Source of the DNA: Cercis canadensis
Lineage: Eukaryota; Streptophyta; Magnoliopsida; Fabales; Fabaceae
Assembly: GCA_003255065.1 (NCBI GenBank)
Contig: QAOA01003765.1
Coordinates: forward strand, 62,001-126,000
Reading direction: 5' to 3'
Length of the DNA stretch: 64,000 bases
The translations under genes and the position numbers were made by a program. Positions 1 to 11,420 of this stretch are shown here, in pieces (position 1 is the stretch's first letter; each line of letters opens with the position of its first letter). A model generated the notes under the pieces. It saw nothing but the letters and a program-made list of their open reading frames with translations, did not search any database and was not told the origin of the DNA.

Positions 1-411
1 TTTTACTTCTTTGATCCCATGAATATGGGTCTTCCTACCACTGCCAATAGCAGCTACTCTGACTAGTGCTGCGACTATGAATGCCACCACCAATACAATG
101 TCATACTCAAACAGAGCAGGAGCATGACAAGTTTCAAAAAACTCCTCAATTGTAAGTGTTTGTTATCTATATGTTTGTGCTAATGGAACTTTCTGCTAGT
201 TCTTGATGTTTCCAATTAAGTTCTTTTTGAGTTGGGGTCTTAAAATTCTTTACTTTTGTCTTCAATTTTCATTTTGATATAGTTTAGTTTCCGGGATTAT
301 ATACATGCAAGAAAGTTAAGGACAAAGAGAGAAAGAGGGATAAAGAGGAAGCTGAAAGGAAGGTGGTGTTTGGTCGAGTCTTCTAGGCCAAAGTCCAACT
401 CTTCTTGATAG
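1..411. other. Unassigned left-edge sequence, possible gene remnant
   Basis: I recognise no gene here. A short open stretch at about 130-175 is followed by a GTAAG donor-like sequence, and a lysine/glutamate-rich stretch at about 310-385 (reading KKVKDKERKRDKEEAERK) follows an AT-rich, intron-like segment. This could be two decayed exons of an unknown gene. Stops occur in every frame, so I do not call a CDS. The right end abuts the target duplication of the solo LTR. Confidence 0.25.
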
Positions 412-416
412 GTCAT

Positions 417-3400
417 TGTCACAATGTACCCAAAGGTTACCGCAACGTGGATGACGGACTTTTAACAAAGATAGTTTAGTTTTCCATGAAAACTTGGAGT
501 CGTCACCAATTGTATTAAAAAAATTGGGAATAATTAGAAATCTCCTTTTTAATTTAAAAAAAAAAATGATCTGCGAACCAGAGAGTGTTCGGGAATCAGT
601 TTGTGTGTGGGGAAGGTGTTAAGCAACCCACAACACCCGTCCACTAGACGGTTACCCGAAATTAATTGTGTGAATATAATATGGCCAAAAATGTATTTTA
701 TTTATCCAAAAAAAAAGTATGCTTATATTTACAAATTTAACACTGAGAGAAATATAATATTTACAAAAGTGTGTTCACCCTATAATTGTAGGTGCCTATG
801 TATCCTTAAGGAGGAATTAGAGCCCTCGTAGTTCTTAAAAAAAGTTTAAAAGCAAAGAAATATAAAACTTGACAACATGGGGTCTTTGAAGGCTTAGAGC
901 CAAAAAAACAAGTAAAATAGAGTGGCATTGAGCCAAAAAAAGTGAAAAGAGAGACTTAGAGCCTTTGATTTTTATCTTTTCTTGAAAATTAGAAATTAAA
1001 TGAAATGGGGAAGTTATTTCAAAGTTGGACTTGACTCACTTCTCCTCAAGTGCCTACGTACCCATTGGATGGGATCAAAGTCCGCGTAGTTCGCTTTTGA
1101 AAGATTTTTTTTTTAAAGATATTTTAGGAAAATAAATCAATCACAACACTAGCCCAAAAAATCTAAATAGGTTTTATCAAATTGTGCAATCTTGAGCAAA
1201 CGTTATGCAACTAACAAGAAAGGTAAATATGCAATTCATACCTCTAACGAATTCCTAAATCCTTCCATCCCTTTCTCACATAAAGTGTCCTCTAGGGTGG
1301 TGCTACATTCACCTAAGTTGGATAAACAAAGTTATTCCATAAAGGAATTAGACTCGATTTATTCTCTCATGATAAGTGAAGGGGCTTGCGGATACTACTC
1401 GACACAAATATATACTTTAAATGAATACAATGCATGAGCTAATTAAAATGCATGATCCAAATATAACATAAGGTGAAAAGTGGCCAAGCCTCAAAGAGTG
1501 CTTCAAGTTTTTATCCTTTCAATTTGCCAAGCTCCAAAAACATGTGTGCTATCCAAGATTTTTCTCCATATAAGTTCAAAGAGTGTGCATAAAAAATAAG
1601 AAGCAAACAAGTTAATCTAAACAAAATGATTCACATGTATTTGATGTGGTGAAATTATCCTAATTCTAGCTGAAGCTATAATCAAAGCAAGAATGTTGCC
1701 AAAAATAGAGCAAATATAAGAACCTAACAACTAGCCTCTGTTTTTTATTTACTGGGAAAAATATATGAATTATTAACAAAGTAAGCACATTGATGCAAAG
1801 ATATATGTGTAACCTTCCAAATGGCTTTGGAATCATACAAAAAGCACTTGTGAAGCTCAAGTTATGCCCAAATATCATGCAAAGGTCAGAAAACCACAAT
1901 GGCAGAATTTGATGCAAATTTAATGATTTTACTGGGCTTAATACATGTTGAATTTGGTAACAAAACCTATACCATTTGAAAGATACATCTCTTAGTTTTC
2001 AAAAGAATTTAGAATTACATCAATCCCCTTTGTATAACTCGATTTATGAATAACAATGCCCAAAGATCAAAAATTGAGAATGCAAAACTCAAAAATTCAA
2101 ACGGTCCTGTTCGCAAAAATGTTGGGATTAGTTGGCTTTAAATTACTCAAATCAAATTACATTGATTGAAAGGTTTACATTTTAGGTTTTCAAGAAAAGT
2201 GAAATCTCATGAAAATGATATGTATAGCTTGAGTTATGCATGAAACATCACACTAAGGTCAATGCTAGACAGGATTTACAAATTATGCTCCAATGCAAAA
2301 TATAAATAAATCCTGATGTAATACATACTCAAATAATGAACCCAAGACATTGAATTCATGTCATAATCATAATAACCAAATAAAAGCCATCACACTTTAA
2401 AAGCAAAGCCAAATTCAAGCATAACATCACACATGCATTTTATCGAACACCTTAAAGGCGCAATCAATATTCAAAACCACTTGTAAAAACAATCAGAAAG
2501 TCATTCAAAATCAATAAAAGTACATGTGAACTTGCTCCTATGTCATATTATAATCATCTAAGAGGCTAATTTCAACTAGAAACATGCATAATCAAGGCTC
2601 TAAGCACCCAAAAATGTAACTGCAAAATTATTTACGAGTTTAAGGAGTTAAGAAGTGGAAGAAATCCATTACCAATTGAAGCCTTCTAGTGTCAAGAATC
2701 AAAGTGAGTAGCCCTTCAACCTTTAAAAGTTCATGCAAATCCTTAGGTTCAAGCTTCAATTTCTCCTAATAGGTGCTGCCTTGCCTTATCCAAGTTGATG
2801 GAAAGTGTGAAGGGGGTGAATAATGATCAAAATAAACTATGGGAAGTTAGAAAAAAAAAATGGAATGAGGACTAAGGAATCAAAGATTTAATGGAGAATG
2901 TGGGAAGGAGATGAAGAGGGAGAGGACAGGAGATGAGAGAAAGAAGAATAAAAATGTGTTGCCTTCATGAAAGTGGCTAGGATTTTTCTCTAAATAGAGC
3001 TTAACTAAAAATGGGTTTTGGGTTTGAGTGCTCTACTTGGATCAAGATATTTGGGCTCAAAAAAGAAATGGGCTATGCATTAATAAACAATTAGACTTGA
3101 ACAAGTTATTTTGATGAGATTGAGACTATTGGACTTAATACTTAGATCATACAAAGTATTGCCTCTTGAAAAAAGTTGAACTAGGCTATATGCAATTGGA
3201 TTAAAACATCTTGTTTTTCTTTTTTTCACTTCACATTTTCTTTTTTTTTTCTATTCTTTTTTTTTATATAAAAGTAAATAAACTTAAAAGAAATAAAAAA
3301 TAGGAAAATGCATTAAAAAAATACTTAAGTCAAGATTCTATGTAAAAATTAAAAAGAACAAAAAAGGAAACAATTTTATATATATTTTGTATTTTTTAAC

Positions 3401-3441
3401 TAAATTTAAAAATACAGCCTGAACAAAATACGGTGTCTACA
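417..3441. mobile_element. Solo LTR (about 3.0 kb) of an LTR retrotransposon
   Basis: The segment begins TGTCACAATG and ends GGTGTCTACA, so it has TG...CA termini with short TGT/ACA inversion. It is flanked on both sides by the same 5 bases, GTCAT (412-416 and 3442-3446), the expected target-site duplication. No gag or pol motif is visible inside. It contains the GTGCCTACGTACCC and GGGAAGGTGTTAAGCA type of sequence that I know from long plant LTRs. Small ORFs at 601-831, 1192-1437 and 1666-1917 lie inside it and have no recognisable domain. The simplest reading is a solo LTR left by recombination between two LTRs. A large non-autonomous element whose two LTRs I failed to resolve is the alternative. 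Confidence 0.7.
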
Positions 3442-3446
3442 GTCAT

Positions 3447-4181
3447 CAATGGCATAGTGTAATGGCTATTGTGAAGATGATTGTGGCAGCTTTTTGCCCA
3501 CTTGTGAAAATGGCACCGTTTTGAGCTCAACTAGTGTGATTTGGGAAGTGGGGTGTTTGACTTGGCAATTGACTAGTGTGATTATGACTTGGCAATTTGC
3601 CCCCTCTAGATTGCTGGTTTGATAAATAGAAATAGAAACGACAATAGAGTCTTAGGCATTATTCACATGTCCAGATTCAGGGCTAGAGATTTCAAAGTCC
3701 AATATCCACTGTTCAAATTGAAGACTTGCATCTTGGGAGCTTTCTAACTAAATTTCAATTGGATTAAATGGTGAATAACTTTATATCACTAGTTTGATTA
3801 CAACTGCCAAAATCCTTCATCACCTTTAAGATAAGGGTAATCTTTTCATTTTTATTTTGTTGGCAAAAAAAAAAGAAAATGCATCTAAAAGGAATATTCC
3901 TAATGACTGTTAAGTAATTAGGTTTAAGTGCAGATTTCAAAATATATAGGAGGTAGGTGTAATATTAGCTAAATGTAAAGGATGTTGGAATAATTTACTC
4001 TTATTTATACTGGTATAGTGCCCTGTGCTAGCTTGGCGGTGGCACGTGATATACAATAGTGACTCATGTAAAATCAACATTCATAAAATTCAATCAGATA
4101 CAACTTTTTACAAAGTTCCAATGGAATTGAAAAATACGAAAAAACCATAAACGTATCTCTATTGTTTAAATTATTTGCACT
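3447..4181. other. Intergenic, nothing recognised
   Basis: This is AT-rich sequence between the solo LTR and the first Tat element. I see no coding motif, repeat array or terminal inverted repeat. Bases 4182-4186 (GAAAT) are the left target duplication of the following element. Confidence 0.4.
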
Positions 4182-4186
4182 GAAAT

Positions 4187-4507
4187 TGTAGATACCCTTG
4201 CTTAAGGCCCAATATGGCTTAAGGCTCAATCTCAACAGCCCATCTCATTAAACCCCATTTCAGAAATTACCATTATGTCCCTCAGCATTCCCCTATAAAT
4301 AATCCTCCATGACAGGTATAAGGACTTTTAGACTCCTCCTTCACTTATTATCCTTTTTAGCTCGGACCAATCTAACTTAACCTTTGGAGTCTGGGTATCT
4401 CAACTCGACCCCTTAGCTCATTTCTATTAACTATGCAACTCTAGTTTTTAGCCTTTACCCAACCTCAAACATTCCACTGGACCTCCAGCTCAATACAGGC
4501 ATTGTCA
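4187..4507 (+). repeat. 5' LTR of element 1
   Basis: The LTR begins TGTAGATACCC and ends GGCATTGTCA. It matches 17015-17319 along its length but has about 16 extra bases near the start, where CTTAAGGCCCAAT is followed by a second CTTAAGGCTCAAT. There are also many single-base differences. The divergence between the two LTRs indicates an old insertion. Confidence 0.88.
4294..4300 (+). promoter_or_regulatory. Probable TATA box in 5' LTR
   Basis: TATAAAT within CCCCTATAAATAATCC lies about 107 bases into the LTR. The same motif is kept in the 3' LTR and in both LTRs of element 2, as expected for the element's promoter. Confidence 0.55.
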
Positions 4508-4509
4508 TT

Positions 4510-4527
4510 TGGCGCTGTTAGTGGGGA
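4510..4527 (+). other. Primer-binding site resembling tRNA-Asp
   Basis: TGGCGCTGTTAGTGGGGA starts 3 bases after the 5' LTR. It resembles TGGCGCCGTTGCCGGGGA, the complement of the 3' end of plant tRNA-Asp, with about four mismatches from decay. tRNA-Asp priming is usual in Tat/Athila-type plant Gypsy elements. Confidence 0.65.
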
Positions 4528-4554
4528 ATTTTTTCTTTCCCAAAACAAGTTTCT

Positions 4555-5960
4555 TTGCACGATTCTGAGTTGAGCACCATAGACCAAGATAACCCACTCA
4601 CACCAATAAACACCTCTCCCATCCAAAAAAGCACCCATACACCCGCAAGACCCCTGCGTCGCCCGAAAACAAGTCAGCGAATACCACTACAGATTTGTCA
4701 ATCTACCTTCAACCTAGAAAGCACCAAAGAAACCCCTTCTCAAGAAACTATCCCAAACCAGTTGAATCACACACTTTACTTTTTGCTTCAGGAAATCTAA
4801 TCCTTGAAACAAGAAAGAATCGCAGACAAAGTAGAAATTGCCGAGCTCAAGAGGCGAAAGCAACTCGAAGAATTTGAGTCCTCAAATGAATCCCTGCTCT
4901 ATGCCCCCTCTAGCCCAATACCCTCTACCCAATCTCGATATACCAAAGACCGGCCTATAGACCAATTAAGTGACATCAAATCCTCTTTCCATACCTACAA
5001 GGACGGACCTTCCTAAGTACTCTGAAAAACAAAATCGAGTTTGAAAACATTCGTTTACCCATCACATCCTGGAATATCCTCTCCTGACCCATTTCAAACA
5101 ACCGCAACTTAAACCTTATGATGGATCAATCGACTCCAAAGAACACCTAGAAAACTATTATTCGATAATGCTCCTAAGCGGCATCAAGGATGAGCTCATG
5201 TGTCGAGCTTTCCCAACAACCTTGCGAAGAGCAGCTTTGCAGTGGTTCTCAAGCCTCCCCCAAAACAACATCTCCAGTTTCGACCAACATCCGAGCTCTT
5301 CCAAGCCCGCTTCTCCACCAACATGACTCACCAAAATTCCTCATCCGTCCTAGCCACCCTAAAACAAGGAGAAAATGAACCCCTAAAAGACTACATAGAC
5401 CAATACACCAAGCTTTCCCTTTAGGTTTGAGACCTAACCAATTCAATGGCCATGCACGCCATCCAAGCAAGCTTTTGACTTGGACACCTACACAAAAATT
5501 TAACCCTCAACCCACCAAGAAACCTAATCGAGCTCTTCACCATGACCGCCAAGCACATCAACCTTAAAAAGGTGCTAGGCCAAACAGAAAAAAAAAATAA
5601 AAAATAAAACCAAAGACAAAAGACCTCAAGAAGAAAGAAGATGTCATAGAAAATAGTGATCCCCTGTCCGACCTTGATTTAAGACCTATACCCCTTTGAA
5701 CCAGACCCGAGCTCGAGTCTTGGAAAAGATATGCCACATTAAGCTTGCACAACTCCCACCATCCAAAGAAAACGTGGGATCCGACAAGGAGAAATATTGT
5801 GTCTTCCATAGAGGGAGAGGGCATGACACCAATAGTTGTAGGTATCTCTGCAACCTCATCCAAAAAGGATATCTGCAGAAGTTTTGAGCTAAAGTTCCAA
5901 CTCCAATCCAAAGACCAAACAGAGATAGCCGACCCCAATACAGATCCCCCCAGAGAAACT
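4555..5960 (+). pseudogene. gag remnant of element 1
   Basis: Open fragments in changing frames make up a decayed gag. The first starts at 4555, and a second at 4804-5016 has a charged ADKVEIAELKRRKQLEEFE coiled-coil-like stretch. Around 5110-5240 the frame reads LKPYDGSIDSKEHLENYYS and ELMCRAFPTTL, the conserved capsid core that is also present in element 2. At 5787-5885 a zinc-knuckle-like motif reads KYCVFHRGRGHDTNSCRYL (C..FH, H, C spacing), as in Tat gag proteins. Several frameshifts and stops break it, so no product is expected. The function of the intact family is RNA packaging and particle assembly. Confidence 0.75.
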
Positions 5961-6229
5961 TAAACCCCAAACAAGACCAAAATCACCCAAGAAGCCGATC
6001 ATCAAATCGACACTAGCAAAAGTAGCAAGAGGACCCAAGGTGAAACGTCACGGGAACCATCCACACCATTGTTGGGGGAGGGACCTTGAAATCCTCTTGC
6101 AAAAGGCATGAAAGAGTAGTAGAAAAGCATAAAAATGAGATCCTCCATACCACCACCACCCTCATTCGAAAAACTAAACCAAAGCCAACCATATGCTTCT
6201 CAGATGTCGACTATGGGATCATCGATCCA

Positions 6230-6700
6230 AAGCATGACGATCCCATGGTCAGGTAATGTTTCATAGCCAACTATGAGGTCCATAAGGTCCACGTTGACTA
6301 GGGTAGCTCTGTTGACATCTTATTTTATTATGCATTCACCCAACTCGGCCTTCCAATGTCCGATATCGACCATTACCCAAGAACCCTTGTGGGCTTCTCC
6401 GGAACCCACGTTAAAGTCAAGGGAACCGTCACACTTAGGACCAACCTAGGAGATTTCCCTAATTTAGCCAACGCCGATGTCAGATTTTTGGTCGTCAATT
6501 GCCCTTCTGCCTATAACGCCATCTTAGTCACCCATTCCTCAACAGGGTCGATGCCATAGTCTCAACTAAGCACTTGCTACTCTAGTTTCCCATGACCTCG
6601 GGAACCGTTGGACAAGCAAGGGGAGATCAGCTCCTGTCCATTGACTATTCCAAGCTTCCAAGACAAAAGAATACTAGCCAAACCTCCACCAACAACTAGG
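6230..6700 (+). pseudogene. Retropepsin (aspartic protease) remnant of element 1
   Basis: Around 6290-6345 the frame reads a DxGSS-type active-site region in which the residue after Asp is a stop codon (VHVD-stop-GSSVDILFYYAF). The open stretch 6356-6559 follows with GFSGTHVKVKGTVTLRT and DVRFLVVNCPSAYNAIL, the flap and C-terminal part of Gypsy proteases. The order after gag and before RT is standard. The stop in the active site makes it non-functional. Confidence 0.72.
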
Positions 6701-6779
6701 TTCCCATCAGCGAGCTCGACAAAATAAGAGACAACCAATAAACCTAACTTGAACCAAAGGGCGAGCTCATATTAATTTA

Positions 6780-7176
6780 GGTCATAAAAAATAGCGGTTA
6801 AACAGTCCAAGTGGGATTACCCATCGAACCTCAAAAAGCTCATTGACCTCTTGATCGCAAATGCCGAATTGTTTACATGGACAGCATCCAACATGCCAGA
6901 TATAGACTAGAACTTTATTTGTCACAAACTTGCTATGATCGCAGGTGCAAAACCGATCAGCTAAAAGAAAAGAATCTTCGGCCCAGAAAGGCAAGCTACA
7001 ATCCAATAAGAGGTCCAAAAGTTGCTTGACATCGACTTCATCAGGGAAATACCCTACACGACTTGGCTATCAAACATTGTCATGGTGAAAAAAACAAATG
7101 GAAAATGGAGAATATGCGTCGACTTCTCCGACCTCAACAAAGCATGCCTAAAAGAGCTATATTCCCTCTTGAGCAT
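6780..7176 (+). pseudogene. Reverse transcriptase, N-terminal part, element 1
   Basis: The open stretch 7022-7204 begins in RT and reads FIREIPYTTWLSNIVMVKK, NGKWRICVDFSDLNKACLK and then LLSID. These match the finger and palm entry motifs of Gypsy RT, and the intact order can be compared with element 2 at 28310-28450. The coding match ends abruptly at 7176-7177, where a foreign sequence beginning TGACGGGTGCC starts. RT resumes at about 11160. Relative to element 2, roughly 210 bases of RT coding sequence (the DAYSGYNQI region) are missing at the junction. Confidence 0.8.
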
Positions 7177-10100
7177 TGACGGGTGCCGAACCGTACAAAA
7201 TTAAACTACTAATTGCAACTAAATTGTAGTATAGGATGCAACCAGTGTCGTCTCCTAAGGATTTACCAGAACAACTAATCTTTTAAGAACTTAAGCAAGA
7301 ACAGAATAAGGGGGGTTTTGTGTTGAATGCAATATACTAAGAATTAAGAAAGCAGTAAACTGAATTTATCAAATAAGAGAAAACACAATCAACTCAAGCA
7401 GGCAACCAAACTTTAATCCATCCTTGTTCACTAAAGATAAACTAGATCTGATTTAATTCTTGGTTAAGTGTTACCTGGAACCCCTAACAATAACACTTAG
7501 AATTCCTACTGATTTACCAATCAGGATTCAATTAATCATGGAATTAAGACTCTAGGCAACCGCTCTATATCACTAAATCCAGATTAATTTAATAACCGAA
7601 TTATCCAAGTTAACCATATATTAAAGACCTTTAAAGTATGATTATCAATCTGATTACTGTTATGAATCTAATCAACCGATTTAAATTCATACAACTCATG
7701 CAATCAAAGTACCATTCAATCACATGAAGAAGGGGAGAAGCAGTAATTCAAATTAAATTAAATCAAACCCGGTTGAAGCACAGGAACTCTGGATTGTCAA
7801 GTTTGGCTCATCTTGAATTGATTACAAACGAACTTAGCCCTCCATTGAAGGCTTAAACATAAGGCAAAAGTAGAAAAACGAACTCAGAAAATAGGAGGCA
7901 GCAGCAGCTCAAGGAATTTCATATCTCTCTGGTTGTGTATTATTTGCCTCAACAACTTGAGAATATATACTAGCTGGCTGTCTCCTCTAGGTTTCCTAAA
8001 GGTTTCCTAATTACAAAATAAACCTAGTTTCCTAAATTATTAATGGTAAAAACATAATCAAGCCCTAGTGTCATGTGTGCTGGCCCAAAAAGCAGATGTT
8101 GGCCCAAATAAACATGCTCTGGTCCAATAGGCAGCCCTAAGGAAAGGAATTAGTCAATGCTAGGCAGAGTGCTGGGCAGAGTAGAAAATCTGGACTGCTT
8201 GCACGTGAATTTCAGTTATCCAGACGTGAGAATCAGCTTCTGGGATCTTCATATGAAATTTTTAATTTTTTGTTAGCTTTCCAACGAAACTCGAATCACA
8301 TCAATCGGACATCTGTAGCAAAAGATATGCCAAAAAACGTAAACAGTGCCAGAATTTAACAGTTAAGCAATTAAAATCTACAAGCACCAACAAGTCCAAA
8401 TCTACAAAACATTTCTAAAAGCCATAAAAATCACTAGAAACACACACTAAAAGACTAAGTATAAGGGAAACAAATCAAGAATGCAACGATTAAGGTAAGA
8501 AAACAGTTCAAACTTAAAGAATAGCAACACTCATGGAACAATATCTCTTGACAACTAAAGAACAAAAAACATGGCAATTTTATTTCATAGGAATGAGTCA
8601 AAGTAGATAGCCTCTCACAAGATAAATAAATGCTCTCAATTCTCTCAAGTGTCTAAGGTAAGTATTTCTCTCCAATCATCCTATCAAAATCACACTACCA
8701 TAAGCTTGTTCACTTTCTCAGTCTCCACTACCTATGTCACATGCATAACACAAATCAAAAGGACTTTTAAAGGGTTGTAATGGGGAAAGGTAAAGGGATG
8801 TCAATAATATGGAAAAATGGCTAAAGCACCAAAGGAATCACAAAAAGCATCTAATTATGGAGAATTTCAAGTACTTTATGCATCTTGACTTTGGGCTTCA
8901 ACTCATTTTTTTCTTTTTCCAAAAAAAAATTTATTCTCTTGTTGCTGCTATATTTTTTTTCATTTTTCATTTTTTTTTGAAGCATAACACTTAACAATTT
9001 CAGCCACAACCAATCAGCTACAACTTGATGCTTTGTTTTTATAAGAATTTACTCCTTTTTTATTCAATGCAATGCTCTGTAATTCCTAAGGGTTGGGTAG
9101 GACATGGTTTTACACTGAGGCTTGCAATGAGCTACAAATGAAAGAAAGGATCATTAGGCTCAAAAAGGGGTAATCAAAGGATAAAATCAATGTTAGCTAT
9201 TTAGTCTAGTAGCTTCTCAAAGAAAGGAATGTCTTAATCACTTTTATGTATGCATGTATAAATGTAATCTCAACTAAGAAACAGAACAAGTTATAGAGTA
9301 TCAAATTGATAGATGAAAACACACAAGAAAAAATCATGACATATGACTCAAATCCTCACAGCTTATAAAACTACCAAGAATCAACTCATCCAAATCAAAT
9401 TTTGTTGCTATATCACTTAAATCTAAGAAGCAAGATAATTGTCCACTCATGTTGTAGCATTTTAGAATCAAAATTGCTTCAAACTATTCTCTTCACAACT
9501 CTTAAATTAATTGGAAAGAACTAGAAAATTCTAAAATAAAATAAAAAAAGCAAACCTAAAAGAAAACAAAAAACAAAAACCATAAAAACAGCACAATAGG
9601 CTAATCCCTCCCCCACACTTAAATTTTTATAGTGTCCTCAATGTAAAAGCTTAATAGTTATCACCAATCAAATAGGACAAGTAAAATAAAAGAGAGAGAA
9701 GAAACATCCTTATCAAGTGAGGAAAATAGTTTCGTGCACGAATCGAATTCCTTTGTCAGTTAGCAACCAAGTTCTTTCCTTTATTTGCAACAAGCAAAAC
9801 AAGATACCTGGGTTAAAGACCACTCTCACAAAGCCTTTAAAAGACAAAACAAAGCTGAAAATTTTATAAATAACATGAAAGCATAAAAATATATAAAGGC
9901 ATAAAAGAAATAATGAAGCAAACAATGTAAAACTAGAAGCAACTAAACTTAACCATTGACTTAAAAATTCAGCAAAGCAAGCATTTAAAAGATCACTAAG
10001 GGAAATGTGTAGCAAAGAATTTACAATCCTACCTAAAACATGAGAAACATGAAAAATCTTGTTAAGTATATACAACCATCCATGGTCCCTATATAAAAAT

Positions 10101-11159
10101 CTAAAAGAAAGCGAATAATCATATACTACAAATCTAAGTCTATAATAGTCATGCTTAAGCTCATCCTTAAAAAATACACTAGTGTCATGCAACATGTTGT
10201 TCATGCAAGGCTCAAGATGACACTTAGATTCTTGCAAAGAATTGGAAAACAACATCTTTTGCTCCCCATTCAAAGAATAGTTTGGCCTATGGTTGGCTTG
10301 GACAACCCATGTATTACTTGCACTCATTCCACCAACATTAAAATATTCACTTGCAACTAAGGTTCTAACATGATCTATACCTAGTGTTGTAGCATGTGAA
10401 GAAGTAAGAAGCATAAAATCACCTAACCCTTTAATATTAGTGCTTAAATCATCACATGCATGCACCATAACTACAAGTTTAGGGTCATGTTGGAATAACT
10501 TTTCAGCAAGCTCACAATTAAAATCAGGTTGTGTTAAAGTAGGAAAGAGTGTAGAATTGACCGTAGGACCCTTGTCAGGTTCATTTTGGGTTGTCTCTCG
10601 AGAGTCTTGTTCAAAATCTAACTCATTCTAGACCTCTTCGACTAAATCCTCCTCTGTCTTCTTGGACATAGTGGCTCTCTCAGATTCTAAAGTCATTGAA
10701 TCAGGGACAACTTTCTCTGCTGTCTGTGGTTTGTTTGTAGATTGAGGTTCAATTGGTTCTGGTATACAATTTTCAGTTGGTTCTAAAATTTTCTGTAAAA
10801 GATTTTTTTTAGAACCTTGGGGCTGCAGTTGACTCACTGAGGATGCCAATAGTTCAATTTGGGTATTTAAATTTTGCATAGCGACCTCTCTCCTCTGCCA
10901 GAACTGAATGATATGAGTAGCCAATTGCTTCACCAAGTCCTCAATTAAAGGTTCAGGTTCTATGCATGTTAGACTTGGTTGTTGCATAGGTTGCTCTGAC
11001 GGTTGCCAATACTGTTGTGGTGAGGCTGCATTGCCATATATCATATTGATATGATCTCTCCAATCAAGGTTATAGTCATTGAAGTATGGATCATATATAG
11101 GCTGTTGCCATGCAGCTATAAAAGGATCTTGAAACCCATAATCATCATCCAATGAGGAT
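7177..11159 (-). mobile_element. Truncated minus-strand LTR retroelement nested in RT of element 1
   Basis: The left edge begins TGACGGGTGCCGAACCGTAC directly after the interrupted RT codon run. Read on the minus strand this is the end of an LTR (...GGCACCCGTCA). About 7177-8500 looks like LTR or leader sequence. 8500-9700 is AT-rich with oligo-A/T runs and a CCCTCCCCCACACTT run (9605-9620) that reads as a purine tract on the minus strand. 9713-11152 holds a long gag-like ORF on the minus strand. No protease, RT or integrase is seen, and no second LTR is found before RT of the host element resumes at about 11160. I infer that the 5' LTR side of the insert was deleted together with about 210 bases of the host RT. 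The exact right edge and the LTR length are uncertain. Confidence 0.65.
9713..11152 (-). pseudogene. Long gag-like ORF of nested element, one in-frame stop, hydrophobic C-terminus
   Basis: On the minus strand one reading frame runs from ATG at 11152 to a stop at 9713 (about 480 codons), broken only by a single TAG at 10628-10630. The N-terminal third is Gln/Pro-rich (QQYWQPSEQPMQQPS) and then reads LVKQLATHIIQFWQRREVA and SVSQLQPQGSK. This resembles the linker found in gag of Athila-type and gag-only plant elements. The C-terminal third has a strongly hydrophobic stretch (SLFLLCLYIFLCFHVIYKIF) suggesting a membrane segment. I do not recognise the middle or the end. It lies antisense to its host element. 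It may be a gag fused to an unknown domain, or a gag fragment followed by neutral sequence that happens to be open. Confidence 0.5.
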
Positions 11160-11420
11160 AAATGTCGAAGTTTATATAGACAATATGCTTGTCAAATCTC
11201 ATTCCAACCTATAGCATATAGTCGACTTGAAGGAAGCCTTCACCAAACTCAGAAAGCACAATATGTGTTTAAACCCTCCAAATGCACATTCAGGGTTGAG
11301 GCCAAAAAATTCTTAGGTTTCATGCTGACACATCAAGGAATTGAAGTCAACTCAAATAAATGTGAGGCCATAATTAGGATGGAGCCACCAAAAACCATAA
11401 GAGAAGTCCAGAGACTAACT
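11160..11420 (+). pseudogene. Reverse transcriptase, C-terminal part, element 1
   Basis: Coding similarity to element 2 resumes with VEVYIDNMLVKSHSN at 11162-11205, the catalytic YxDD region. The usual second Asp is changed to Asn (YIDN), so the enzyme would be dead even without the insertion. From 11265 the frame is open: PSKCTFRVEAKKFLGFMLTH, then the thumb (EAIIRMEPPKTIREVQRLTG). It continues into RNase H. Confidence 0.78.

Noticed and set aside
601..1917. Three small ORFs within the 3-kb solo LTR
   Set aside because: No domain, no conserved motif, and contained in an LTR.
5564..5970. Minus-strand ORFs of 124 and 94 codons
   Set aside because: Antisense shadows of gag; element 2 has no matching minus-strand frame.
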